Source: CAZDBS01 sp964503775 (GTDB lineage: Bacteria > Patescibacteriota > Saccharimonadia > Saccharimonadales > CAZDBS01). Taken from it: a stretch of DNA of 64,000 nt. Position 1 is the first letter of the stretch. Each line of letters opens with the position of its first letter. Positions 41,182-49,079 of the stretch are shown piece by piece. The notes under the pieces were generated by a model. The model saw only the letters and a program-made list of their open reading frames with translations, was not told where the DNA came from and ran no database searches. The stretch lies in NCBI GenBank assembly GCA_964503775.1, contig CAZDBS010000001.1, positions 1-64,000 on the forward strand, in the 5' to 3' direction. The translations under genes were made by a program, and so were the position numbers.

Positions 41182-42216
41182 TTATAACAGGCTTTGTTGT
41201 GGTGTCACCTCTGGGATGGGATGGCCAAGATGTTCGAATGCTCTTGGCGTAACCTTACGGCCCCGAGGTGTACGTTCGAGTAAACCTATCTGCATGAGAT
41301 AGGGCTCGTAGACATCCTCGATAGTCGAGCGCTCTTCACTAGTCAAAGCGGCCAATGTTTCGACTCCAACTGGTCCGCCTCGATAGTGAGTTATGATGGC
41401 AGTTAGTAAGTGGCGATCCGCTGGATCCAAGCCCAGTTCGTCAATTTCCAGCAGTTGCAGGGCACTCTTGGTCACCAAAGTATCGATTATGCCGTCGTTA
41501 TTCATATCGGCATAATCTCTGACCCGTTTCAGCAGTCGGTTCGCGATGCGTGGCGTCAACCGTGCCCGCTGCGACAATAGGCCGGCGGCTTCTGGAGCAA
41601 TCTTTGCACCCAAGATATCGGCGGCTCGTTCGATAATACTTGAGATCTCAGTCGGACTATAAAACTCCAGGCGATGCGTTATCCCGAAACGATCGCGCAG
41701 CGGGGCAGCCAAGGCACCGGTACGAGTCGTAGCGCCAATGATAGTGAATTTCGGGAGATCCAGGCGAAGACTGCGGGCCGAGGGGCCTTTACCAAGCATG
41801 ATGTCGAGCTTGAAATCTTCCATAGCCGGATAGAGGACTTCCTCGACCGAACGATTTAGTCGATGTATCTCATCTATGAAGAGGATATCCCCGTCTTCCA
41901 AGTTTGTGAGCAAACTAGCCAGGTCGCCCGCCCGTTCGATCGCCGGTCCCGATGTGATGCGGATCGTCGCACCCATTTCGTTAGCAATTACCGACGCCAT
42001 AGTCGTTTTACCCAAACCGGGCGGGCCATAAAGCAGTACATGATCAAGCGGTTCACCGCGTTTTTTGGCAGCATCGATAGCCAGCTTCAAGTGTTTTTTT
42101 AGCCGCTCCTGCCCGATATAGTTGGCGAAGTCTTTGGGACGAAGGTTGTTATCTAGTTGGACATCGTCAACCGGGACATCAGAATCACTCGGCGTGACAA
42201 TTCGTTCTATAGCCAT
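41182..42216 (-). CDS. ruvB: Holliday junction branch-migration ATPase RuvB
   Basis: 344 residues, normal. AAA+ domain with Walker A YGPPGLGKTTM, Walker B ILFIDEIHRL, sensor ATTRTGAL, and a C-terminal winged helix (LLERTPRGRKVT). The N-terminal LRPKDFANYIGQERLKKHL is diagnostic. It drives branch migration with RuvA. Confidence 0.98.
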   Translation of the reverse strand: MAIERIVTPSDSDVPVDDVQLDNNLRPKDFANYIGQERLKKHLKLAIDAAKKRGEPLDHVLLYGPPGLGKTTMASVIANEMGATIRITSGPAIERAGDLASLLTNLEDGDILFIDEIHRLNRSVEEVLYPAMEDFKLDIMLGKGPSARSLRLDLPKFTIIGATTRTGALAAPLRDRFGITHRLEFYSPTEISSIIERAADILGAKIAPEAAGLLSQRARLTPRIANRLLKRVRDYADMNNDGIIDTLVTKSALQLLEIDELGLDPADRHLLTAIITHYRGGPVGVETLAALTSEERSTIEDVYEPYLMQIGLLERTPRGRKVTPRAFEHLGHPIPEVTPQQSLL

Positions 42217-42242
42217 ACCATCATTATCTCACACAATCCAGA

Positions 42243-42836
42243 TCAATTGTGGGAGGTATTGCTCTTGGAGCGTAAAGCGTACCGGATTTTTTGTTCCAGG
42301 GGCAGGGAAGTGTCAACTCCCAAGAGGGCAGTGGTTGCGTCTTGGGTAGTATAGCCGAGGGACATAAGTGCTTGGACCGCTTCATCTCCTTGAACGTTCG
42401 GTCCCTGCAAGAAATTGGTAGCCGAATCAGACGCCGCTAAACCAACTTTATCCTTGAGCTCAACAATGACTCGCTCAGCTACGCGTTTTCCGACGCCATT
42501 GGCAGCTTGGATCCATTTGACATCACCGGTGGCAATTGCCTGGCGAACCTCCCCTGTCGTACCTATGCTTAACATGTTAAGTGCCATTTTAGGACCGACT
42601 CCATTGACACTGAGCAACAGCTCGAACAGACGCTTGGTGTCGAGTTTCGTAAATCCATACAGATCATGAGTGTCTTCTCTCATATGTTCGTAGATATAGA
42701 CCTTGGTCTCCTCCCCTACCGTCAGTTGGCTATAATCTTCGATACTGACTAATAGCCCATAACCGACTCCCTGAACATCCAAGATGATAATATCCGGTAA
42801 TTTTTCACTCACCTTCCCTATGAGCTGTGCAATCAT
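42243..42836 (-). CDS. ruvA: Holliday junction DNA-binding protein RuvA
   Basis: 197 residues starting MIAQLIGKVSEK at 42836; the longer frame to 42887 would run into ruvC and lacks support. OB-fold domain I, helix-hairpin-helix domain II (VNGVGPKMALNMLS, ANGVGKRVAERVIVELK) and a C-terminal UBA-like domain III (ALMSLGYTTQDATTAL) that contacts RuvB. Confidence 0.97.
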   Translation of the reverse strand: MIAQLIGKVSEKLPDIIILDVQGVGYGLLVSIEDYSQLTVGEETKVYIYEHMREDTHDLYGFTKLDTKRLFELLLSVNGVGPKMALNMLSIGTTGEVRQAIATGDVKWIQAANGVGKRVAERVIVELKDKVGLAASDSATNFLQGPNVQGDEAVQALMSLGYTTQDATTALLGVDTSLPLEQKIRYALRSKSNTSHN

Positions 42837-42844
42837 GTCAGGTA

Positions 42845-43309
42845 TTATGCTTGATAACACAGGGCCGCAGCAAGGGCATCGGCGCAATCATCTGGTTTCG
42901 GCCGCTCTTTTAGTCCCAACATCACTCTAACCATTTCTTGGATTTGGGCCTTTTCGGCCTTTCCATATCCCGTCAAAGCTTGCTTGATTTGTAGTGGCGT
43001 TACTTCGACGATCTGCAGCCCATGTCTCTTGCCGAGTAGCAAGACAACACCCCGAGCATGACTTACCGACATAGCAGTCGTGACATTACGAGCAAAATAC
43101 AATAACTCCACCACCATGACCGTTGGTCTGTGCTCGGTTATAAGTTCTTCCAGCTCGTTATAAATAGTTTCCAGACGATCGGGTAGTGGCTGCTTGACAG
43201 GCGTTCGGATGACACCCGCATCTACCAACTTAGGTTTGGATTTGTCTGTATCGACGATGCCAAATCCGAGAATACCAGTACCTGGATCGATCCCCAGTAC
43301 CCGTGTCAT
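42845..43309 (-). CDS. ruvC: Holliday junction resolvase RuvC
   Basis: 154 residues, normal. RNase-H fold with catalytic acids in LGIDPGTGI (Asp7), VVELLYFARN (Glu) and DDCADALAAAL (two Asp). It overlaps yebC by 4 bp upstream and is followed by ruvA after 8 bases. Confidence 0.97.
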   Translation of the reverse strand: MTRVLGIDPGTGILGFGIVDTDKSKPKLVDAGVIRTPVKQPLPDRLETIYNELEELITEHRPTVMVVELLYFARNVTTAMSVSHARGVVLLLGKRHGLQIVEVTPLQIKQALTGYGKAEKAQIQEMVRVMLGLKERPKPDDCADALAAALCYQA

Positions 43310-44034
43310 GAAACTGTGACGCCCTCTGCGATATCGAAATTCGTATGGGTATTCACTACATCGTCGAGCTCATCCAAAGCTTCCATAAGTCTCATCACTT
43401 TGCCGGCCGTCTCAGAATCACTGATCACGATGGTATTTGTCGGCTCATATGTTAGCTCGGCTTCGATAACTTCAACTCCAGCTGCCTTGAGGCCATCCCT
43501 AACCCTGGCCAGAGCCTTCGGATCGGTATAGACCAAGGATTCACCTTCTAGTTCTTGTACGTCCTCTGCGCCGGTATCAAGAGCCGTTAGAACCAGCTCG
43601 TCCCCACCGCCCTTCACTCGTATCTGTCCTTTGTGGGCAAACTGGAACGCCACAGCACCCTTCTCAGCGATATTGCCGCCATGCTTAGTAAATGCTAGGC
43701 GAACTTCCGGATAAGTACGGTTGATATTGTCAGTCGCGCACTCCACCAGGATAGCCACGCCGCCCGGCCCGTAACCTTCGTACATTACTTCCTCGACTTG
43801 GGCTGATGACTTATCGGCGACACGTTGGATAGCTCTTTCGATATTACTCATAGGCATGTTGGCTGCTTTGGCCTTCTCAATAGCCATAGCTAGAGATGGA
43901 TTCATCGCCGGATCGCTACCACCTCGAGCGGCAATGGCAATTTGGTGACCTATTTTGGTGAACAACGCGCCACGCTTGGCGTCATTGGCGCCTTTTTCCC
44001 GCTTGATTGATGCCCATTTGCTATGGCCTGACAT
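43306..44034 (-). CDS. YebC/PmpR-family protein
   Basis: 242 residues, typical length. The N-terminal SGHSKWASIKREKGANDAKR is the family signature. The family has been described as transcriptional regulators, and more recently some members as translation factors helping ribosomes at proline-rich stretches. It is translationally coupled to ruvC (4-bp overlap), an association seen across many bacteria. Confidence 0.95.
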   Translation of the reverse strand: MSGHSKWASIKREKGANDAKRGALFTKIGHQIAIAARGGSDPAMNPSLAMAIEKAKAANMPMSNIERAIQRVADKSSAQVEEVMYEGYGPGGVAILVECATDNINRTYPEVRLAFTKHGGNIAEKGAVAFQFAHKGQIRVKGGGDELVLTALDTGAEDVQELEGESLVYTDPKALARVRDGLKAAGVEVIEAELTYEPTNTIVISDSETAGKVMRLMEALDELDDVVNTHTNFDIAEGVTVS

Positions 44035-44055
44035 AACGATAACTCCTTAACATTC

Positions 44056-45501
44056 TCAGGATAATTGTACTTCATCTGTCAGGGGCTCGTCGAGTCGCCG
44101 AACCTTGAGCTTCATGATGAAAATGATAGTAAGCACGGCGACATAGTAGAGAATGAACTGCTCTCTGGTAATCTGTACCTCCCTAAGCGCTCCGGGTATA
44201 CGCGCCAACAACTCGACGAGCTGAACGATCACCCCCAGGACCGTTCGCGCTGGCCAGGCTAACCAACCGGCCAGGTACGGCGAAAACATACCAGCTAGTC
44301 CAGCCACAGCTGTCAGTAGCATAGCCATAGGGACTAACGGCAAGATGACTAGGTTTGCCAGCAAGGCCACTATAGATAATTCGCCGAATATGTAGGCGAT
44401 AAGTGGTATGGTCATGAGTTGGGCGCTTGTCGTCTCGATGATAATCTGCGGTACCAGCCGCGGCTTTTTGGCTTTATAGAGTCGTTTGGTGATAGTTGGA
44501 GCCACTACGATAATTCCGAAAAAGGCTAAGAACGATAGATACCAACCGAGATCAGTCCAGAAATACAATGGCTGGAACATGGCACTGATTGTGGCCGCCG
44601 TGATCAATAGTATAAATGGCTGAATAGTTCGCCCAAAATACCACGCCCAGAGTGTCAGTGTTGAGACAATTGCGGCCCGTACAATCGAGGCACTAAATCC
44701 CGTAATAGCTATGAAGACACTGATCAAACCAAGCGATGAGATCGTCGTGAGATATTTGGAGCGCTTTGATAACATTCGCCTCATGGTATCCACCAAAATC
44801 GTCAGGTTATAACCCGACACGGCGACAATATGTGTCAGTCCTGTCGCCGTGAGTTCTTTGGTTAGATCATCAGGTAGTAAACTCCGTGCCCCGACCAGGA
44901 ACCCCAGACCCAATGAAGCCTGAGGTTCCGGTAGGGCTGAGTATAACCCTGCAAAAAACCGACCGCGTATGCGTTCGACAAACGAATCGCGTCGACCGAT
45001 AATCTCGATGTCGGCAAAACTCATAGCTGCTTGATTGGCACCAAAACCACGGCGCAACTTGCCTGTTACGGTGACGATGTCACCCCGGAGTACGCCCGGA
45101 CTGAAGCCTTTGATAGCAATTTTACCCGGGACTTCAGCATCGTCATTATCACGGACATCCACGATGTGAAACGATAGTTGTCCTCTGTCACTATAGGCCG
45201 CATCGTCACTGACGATTCCTTGCAGCGTCACCGTACGGTCAAACCAATCATCATAGTGTTGAATTCCGCCGAGTAGTGTCTGACCTCGCCACAAGCCCAA
45301 CGACATACCCAGTGTCATCATGACAAATAGCGCCGGCCATTTACGTTTGAAGACGAGAGGCATTAACAGAACAGACTCAAATGCATAGCTTATGTTGGGC
45401 GGATGGCCGAATCGAGCCCACAACAACCCCCCAAGCATCCCCAGACACAATACGACGACAAACCAGGTTTGCGGTACCCGTCGGCGCCAAATAGACTGCA
45501 T
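44056..45501 (-). CDS. comEC: ComEC/Rec2-family DNA-uptake channel (competence domain only)
   Basis: 481 residues: two N-terminal membrane helices, a DUF4131-like OB-fold region (about 75-170; GIVSDDAAYSDRGQLSFH) and the multi-helix competence domain (about 190-460; TGLTHIVAVSGYNLTILVD, ISVFIAITGFSASIVRA). Full-length ComEC proteins of about 700-800 residues add a metallo-beta-lactamase-like domain, which is absent here. The protein brings single-stranded DNA into the cytoplasm during transformation. With type IV pili and RecA nearby, it supports natural competence in this organism. Confidence 0.93.
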   Translation of the reverse strand: MQSIWRRRVPQTWFVVVLCLGMLGGLLWARFGHPPNISYAFESVLLMPLVFKRKWPALFVMMTLGMSLGLWRGQTLLGGIQHYDDWFDRTVTLQGIVSDDAAYSDRGQLSFHIVDVRDNDDAEVPGKIAIKGFSPGVLRGDIVTVTGKLRRGFGANQAAMSFADIEIIGRRDSFVERIRGRFFAGLYSALPEPQASLGLGFLVGARSLLPDDLTKELTATGLTHIVAVSGYNLTILVDTMRRMLSKRSKYLTTISSLGLISVFIAITGFSASIVRAAIVSTLTLWAWYFGRTIQPFILLITAATISAMFQPLYFWTDLGWYLSFLAFFGIIVVAPTITKRLYKAKKPRLVPQIIIETTSAQLMTIPLIAYIFGELSIVALLANLVILPLVPMAMLLTAVAGLAGMFSPYLAGWLAWPARTVLGVIVQLVELLARIPGALREVQITREQFILYYVAVLTIIFIMKLKVRRLDEPLTDEVQLS

Positions 45502-45580
45502 GAGTGAATTATGCCGACGTTACATAAAAACTACAAGAATCGGCTAGAAACTCTTCATAACATAGCGTGATTACAGCCAG

Positions 45581-45880
45581 TTAAGTAACGTCTTTAACTT
45601 GAATGACAAATTCACAAGCCTTACCAATTGAAATCAAAGCGTTTGTTCGTATTTCTTTCTTAATCGGCAGCAAATACGATCCAGACTTCTTATCAGGGAA
45701 GATAGACGTATGCCAAGAAATTCCCTTTACCTCAGCTTTGACTTTTACTGAGCCAAATCCTTTTCGGTATTCTGAAGTCAAAACCTTGATCTCGTCTGAT
45801 ATATCCCCGGGTAGTGTTACAAAAACCCACGCTCCGGCGCCATCGTATAACCAAGGTTTAGCTTTAAATGTATACTCCAT
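45581..45880 (-). CDS. DUF1905-family small protein
   Basis: 99 residues matching the DUF1905 beta-barrel (FKAKPWLYDGAGAWVFVTLP at the start, GFGSVKVKAEVKG, SIFPDKKSGSYLLPIKKEIR). Function unknown; the family often occurs alone or fused to YdeI-like domains. It lies downstream of the heliorhodopsin gene on the same strand, 27 bases away. Confidence 0.85.
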   Translation of the reverse strand: MEYTFKAKPWLYDGAGAWVFVTLPGDISDEIKVLTSEYRKGFGSVKVKAEVKGISWHTSIFPDKKSGSYLLPIKKEIRTNALISIGKACEFVIQVKDVT

Positions 45881-45907
45881 AAGACAATACTAACAGAGCT
45901 ACCAAGA

Positions 45908-46672
45908 TTAAGGTCGGAGGGTTCCGGCAAATACTTGCCAAGCCAGCAATGACTTAGCGACTAGGCTTAAGATGACATACATCCTCTCACCATACAGATA
46001 GTCCTTCCATGGGCCCACTTTTCTGTACTGCAAAATCATATTTACTGCAAAGCAGCTAAAGAACACGAATATTGATACAAAAATCCAGTATACAAATGTA
46101 GGTGCCGGACTTCCTTGATTAGCGCCTAGCCACATGTACATAGCAATCACAATCCACGGCATGATGCCCGCAAAGCACCCTATGTAGTAACTCAGCCAGT
46201 TTGTCTTTTTTGTTGTTTGATTATGTATTTCCATGACCAAGCCCATGAGGTTCATTATGGCCGTTAACGAAAATATCATCATCAAACTGCTCAAATCATA
46301 AACTCCTACCAACATAGCTATGGCAATCATCATTACACTAGCCGAGATAGAGTATTCTACCCATCTCATTTTATTCATTCCGAGTTTTAGATCAGAGTTA
46401 TATCGTTTGTTGTGTAGGGTTGCAATGTAAAAATGAAAAACCGATGATATAAAGAAAAACAATGCAATCAATAACGGAAGTTGCAAGTTAAACAAATCGG
46501 TAGTAGCTGGCTCTAAAGCCTTACTTGAATCATTAAAAAACAAGAAATTACCAGTTACGGGTATTGCAAAGCTTTTACTTAGTACCACCACCAGAACACC
46601 CTGGAATAAATGCAAGAATCCCGCTACGAGGTTTAGTCTTTTGAATTTTGATTCGGTGATTATTTTAGTCAT
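45908..46672 (-). CDS. Heliorhodopsin
   Basis: 254 residues, seven membrane helices. Comparison from memory with heliorhodopsin 48C12 gives clear matches: LNLVAGFLHLFQG near the start (H21), FHFYIATLHNKRY (H80), RWVEYSISASVMM with the counterion-position glutamate E106, GCFAGIMPWIVIA, and the C-terminal GERMYVILSLVAKSLLAWQ with the retinal Schiff-base lysine K240. Heliorhodopsins have an inverted topology (N-terminus inside) and do not appear to be typical ion pumps; light sensing or enzyme regulation has been proposed. No retinal-synthesis gene is in the window, so retinal may come from elsewhere in the genome or from the surroundings. Confidence 0.94.
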   Translation of the reverse strand: MTKIITESKFKRLNLVAGFLHLFQGVLVVVLSKSFAIPVTGNFLFFNDSSKALEPATTDLFNLQLPLLIALFFFISSVFHFYIATLHNKRYNSDLKLGMNKMRWVEYSISASVMMIAIAMLVGVYDLSSLMMIFSLTAIMNLMGLVMEIHNQTTKKTNWLSYYIGCFAGIMPWIVIAMYMWLGANQGSPAPTFVYWIFVSIFVFFSCFAVNMILQYRKVGPWKDYLYGERMYVILSLVAKSLLAWQVFAGTLRP

Positions 46673-46712
46673 GCTTACATGATAACAAGAATGGGGGCAA
46701 GTATCTCAGATT

Positions 46713-46825
46713 TGTGGCCCAGCGGGGTCGCTACGCTCCTCCGCTCAGACATGCTCGATGCAAGCATCTGCGCGTGTCTTCGCTACACCGAACCCGCTTC
46801 GCGTGTTCCAATCTCACAGAGATCT
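46713..46825 (-). ncRNA. Second tRNA-3'-end-mimicking element behind tRNA-Lys(UUU)
   Basis: On the minus strand, after the second trailer hairpin, come GTGTAGCGA (46780-46788), CGCGCAGA (46767-46774), ATCGAGCATG (46750-46759) and GGAGCGTAGCGACC (46726-46739). It ends in CCCCGCTGGGCC, a degenerate copy of the tRNA-Lys(UUU) 3' end. The first four words and their spacing match the element behind tRNA-His, but the end matches tRNA-Lys, so each element's end follows its host tRNA. The CCA is not preserved here. Confidence 0.5.
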
Positions 46826-46867
46826 CTCCATGAAAAACACCCACGCAAGGTGGGTGAATTTCATGGA
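46826..46867 (-). terminator. Trailer hairpin after the first tRNA-like element of tRNA-Lys(UUU)
   Basis: CTCCATGAAA pairs with TTTCATGGAG, with an inner CACCCAC/GTGGGTG stem. As behind the real tRNA, the base of the stem includes the CCA of the copied 3' end. Confidence 0.6.
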
Positions 46868-47003
46868 GGGCCCAGCGGGGCTCGGTCACCTTCGGCGACC
46901 CCGGAACTTTCATACTTTCAACGGAGTTGAAAATCTGAAAGATTCCCTTGCGATCCGCCACTGGCGGATCTCACCCCCGACACGCTCCGCGTATCGAGAG
47001 CCC
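46863..47003 (-). ncRNA. tRNA-like structured element downstream of tRNA-Lys(UUU)
   Basis: Minus strand order: GGGCTCT (46997-47003) able to pair with TGGGCCC at the end over 6 of 7 positions; hairpin GATACGC/GCGTGTC; GGGTGAGA; 7-bp hairpin ATCCGCC/GGCGGAT; composite hairpin TTTCAAC/GTTGAAA inside CTTTCA/TGAAAG with GA facing AGTA; T-stem copy CGGGG/CCCCG with GGTCGCC-GAA-GGTGACC inserted in the loop; acceptor strand TGGGCCC, T, CCA. It matches the layout of the 1617-1779 element part for part, though most stem sequences differ. Its 3' end is an exact copy of this tRNA's end. Confidence 0.6.
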
Positions 47004-47017
47004 GAACTCACTAGAAT

Positions 47018-47061
47018 CTCCAAATTCAAAACCCCTCCTTCGAGGGGCTCTGAATTTGGAG
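47018..47061 (-). terminator. Trailer hairpin pairing with the CCA end of tRNA-Lys(UUU)
   Basis: CTCCAAATTCA pairs with TGAATTTGGAG, inner stem CCCCTC/GAGGGG. The CCA and preceding bases are within the stem in the precursor. Confidence 0.65.
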
Positions 47062-47132
47062 GGCCCAGCGGGGCTCGAACCCGCGACACGCGGCTTAAAA
47101 GGCCGCTGCTCTACCAGCTGAGCTATGGGCCC
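47057..47132 (-). tRNA. tRNA-Lys(UUU)
   Basis: Acceptor GGGCCCA/TGGGCCC, anticodon arm GCGGC-CTTTTAA-GCCGC giving UUU, T-arm GCGGG-TTCGAGC-CCCGC, discriminator U and encoded CCA (47057-47059). Confidence 0.95.
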
Positions 47133-47195
47133 AAACCCAAAAACTACTCCTGTAAATAAAGCATATTTACAGATGAAAAGCAAATCAAACTACTC

Positions 47196-47681
47196 TCACT
47201 TATCTTCCTTTTCGCCGCCGTGGTTTTCAAACATGATAGTTATTAGACTCACGCCGACGGCAAAAAGCACAATCCAGGTTTTGTATGTTTGAAACAAACT
47301 CCAGACCGATGAGTTGCGCAGCGAATCTCGCGCGCCATAAGGTAAATAATCCGCTATGAACACCGTGATAAGCGCTACAACCCCAACAGATGGAGCAATC
47401 TGTGTGATGAGTTTACTGGCAGATTTTTGTGAGTCTCTAAAGTACAGTGCGATCAGTACCCCAGGTGCTAGGATCATAGCCAGCTGCACAAATGAATCCA
47501 ATGGCAGAGATATCGATCCCTGGAGGTTTTTAACACCCGTAGAAGCCGCTTGGCCGATATTAGCTACCAATACTGAACCTGCACAGAGTGCCAGCACCAC
47601 GAAGGCGCTATGGGTCTTCATAACGATGAGGCCTAAGAATACTACCAAGAATAGACCAGCCAGTATCATATCGATGGTCAT
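47196..47681 (-). CDS. Multi-pass membrane protein of unknown function
   Basis: 161 residues from the ATG at 47681 (TGAGGT lies just before it), with about five hydrophobic segments and a charged cytoplasmic end (ENHGGEKEDK). The longer frame to 47846 would run through the DUF192 gene and has no membrane character there, so it is rejected. It ends the ATP-grasp operon. No family recognised. Confidence 0.65.
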   Translation of the reverse strand: MTIDMILAGLFLVVFLGLIVMKTHSAFVVLALCAGSVLVANIGQAASTGVKNLQGSISLPLDSFVQLAMILAPGVLIALYFRDSQKSASKLITQIAPSVGVVALITVFIADYLPYGARDSLRNSSVWSLFQTYKTWIVLFAVGVSLITIMFENHGGEKEDK

Positions 47682-47703
47682 ATACCTCAATATACCACAA
47701 GCG

Positions 47704-48222
47704 CTATGGGTTGCTGGGGATAAATTCGAGACGTTGCCCGGAACGTAACTTTGACGCTTGGCCGGCGGCAACTTCCAAGACATACCTTGCTGGTTTCGTT
47801 GGCTGAAAGACTTTCGGGTAGGTATTGGGTTTGACGTTACGCTCAACGGTTACGATCCGCTTATTCGCATCAATCCATATGATATCGATGTCCATACGCA
47901 TGTCTTTCATCCAAATGCCATGCCGGTCATCAGTCTCAAAAACGAACAACATACCATCGTTACCAGGAATCTTGGTTCGATTGGCAAGACCTCGTTGTTT
48001 CTCAGTTTCGGTCTTGACAGCCCTGGCGCACATGAGCTTGGTAGAAGTCGACCTATCTACGATCGTCACTCTGCCACCACTACAAGACACCACTGTTGGT
48101 CGTTGCTGTTGGGTTAGTATGCCAAGCCAAATAGCTAGAAGTAGCAGAAATATGAGTTGTGGAATAAATCTAGGCGCCGATTTTATCTTTGCGGTGACGC
48201 TGCTTAGCGTTTTTCTCGACAT
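47704..48222 (-). CDS. Membrane-anchored DUF192 protein
   Basis: About 172 residues: an N-terminal membrane helix (about 20-38; PQLIFLLLLAIWLGILT) and an outside DUF192 beta-barrel (about 65-170; KTETEKQRGLANRTKIPGN, GMLFVFETDDRHGIWMKDM, IDIIWIDANKRIVTVERN, ARYVLEVAAG). Function unknown for the family; it often occurs as a secreted or anchored domain. The start overlaps the RimK-like gene end by 53 bp, so translation is probably coupled. Confidence 0.85.
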   Translation of the reverse strand: MSRKTLSSVTAKIKSAPRFIPQLIFLLLLAIWLGILTQQQRPTVVSCSGGRVTIVDRSTSTKLMCARAVKTETEKQRGLANRTKIPGNDGMLFVFETDDRHGIWMKDMRMDIDIIWIDANKRIVTVERNVKPNTYPKVFQPTKPARYVLEVAAGQASKLRSGQRLEFIPSNP

Positions 48223-49075
48223 ACTCGATAATTTTTGTAGCAACATCTCGGTTGGTCATTAATTCTGGTGTCTTAATACTGGCAGACGAGTTAACCTCGA
48301 GCACGAGTGGACCCTTCTCAGACCGCATCATATCGACACCGCAGATCGTCAATCCCATAGCTTTGGCAGCTCGGATGGCAGTTTTCTCTTCTTCGTCAGT
48401 CAATTTAACTGGTTTACCAACACCACCCTGATGCGTGTTAGACCGGAAATCGTCATCAAGACTCTGTCTCTGAACACTGGCTACAACTCGACCACCTACC
48501 ACAAGAGCACGAATATCCGTACCGGCTGATTCTTTGATAAACTCTTGAACCAGGAAACCTACGTTCTCGACAAAGAACGCCTGCATCACGGCTTTGGCAG
48601 CTTTGGTAGTTTCGGCAAGCACCACTCCGTTGCCATGAGTACCACGAGCGACTTTGATAATTACTGGCGCACCGCCCACTAGCTCTATCACTGCATCAAA
48701 ATCAGCGGTCTCACGGGCGAAGACCGTCTTGGGTACCCCTACGCCGTTTTTGGCTAAGATCTGATAAGCGCGAAGCTTGTCGCGTGAGCGTACGATAGAT
48801 ATAGAACTGGCAGTTGTGTATACACCCTGCATTTCAAACTGTCGAACGACAGCCGAGCCATATTTCGTATAGCTCTGAGCGATACGTGGAATAACAGCGT
48901 CGATATCGTGGAGCGGCTCACCTTTGTAATACACCAGCGGGTGGCCTTTCTCAATTGTCATATAACACTTCGCGTAGTTCACGATGCTGACTTTGTGCCC
49001 ATGCTGCAACGCCACTTCTTTGAGGCGTTTGGTTGTGTAGTTGGCAGAACCTTTGGAGAGTATGACAATGTTCAT
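48170..49075 (-). CDS. RimK-like ATP-grasp ligase
   Basis: 301 residues, the size of RimK. N-terminal PreATP-grasp domain (NIVILSKGSANYTTKRLKE; PRIAQSYTKYGSAVVRQFE) and ATP-grasp core (about 105-290; VIIKVARGTHGNGVVLAE, FLVQEFIKESAGTDIRALVV, VLEVNSSASIK). RimK adds glutamate residues to ribosomal protein S6 in E. coli; relatives join amino acids in cofactor F420, lysine and peptide synthesis. It lies 4 bases after an ATP-grasp-protease fusion gene and after a third ATP-grasp gene, suggesting a shared pathway. Confidence 0.9.
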   Translation of the reverse strand: MNIVILSKGSANYTTKRLKEVALQHGHKVSIVNYAKCYMTIEKGHPLVYYKGEPLHDIDAVIPRIAQSYTKYGSAVVRQFEMQGVYTTASSISIVRSRDKLRAYQILAKNGVGVPKTVFARETADFDAVIELVGGAPVIIKVARGTHGNGVVLAETTKAAKAVMQAFFVENVGFLVQEFIKESAGTDIRALVVGGRVVASVQRQSLDDDFRSNTHQGGVGKPVKLTDEEEKTAIRAAKAMGLTICGVDMMRSEKGPLVLEVNSSASIKTPELMTNRDVATKIIEYVEKNAKQRHRKDKIGA

Positions 49076-49079
49076 ATTG

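Noticed and set aside
45908..46672. Type-1 light-driven pump rhodopsin
   Set aside because: The motifs (RWVEYS, GERMYVILSLVAK, N-terminal LHLFQ) are those of heliorhodopsin, not of xanthorhodopsin or proteorhodopsin.
46758..47159. 133-residue open frame antisense to tRNA-Lys(UUU) with GPSGARTRDTR-like sequence
   Set aside because: This is the usual translation of the antisense of a tRNA and its repeats; the structured RNA explains the sequence better.
47196..47846. Longer start for the membrane protein gene at 47846
   Set aside because: The added 55 residues overlap the DUF192 gene in another frame and lack membrane or family character; ATG 47681 has a better upstream region.
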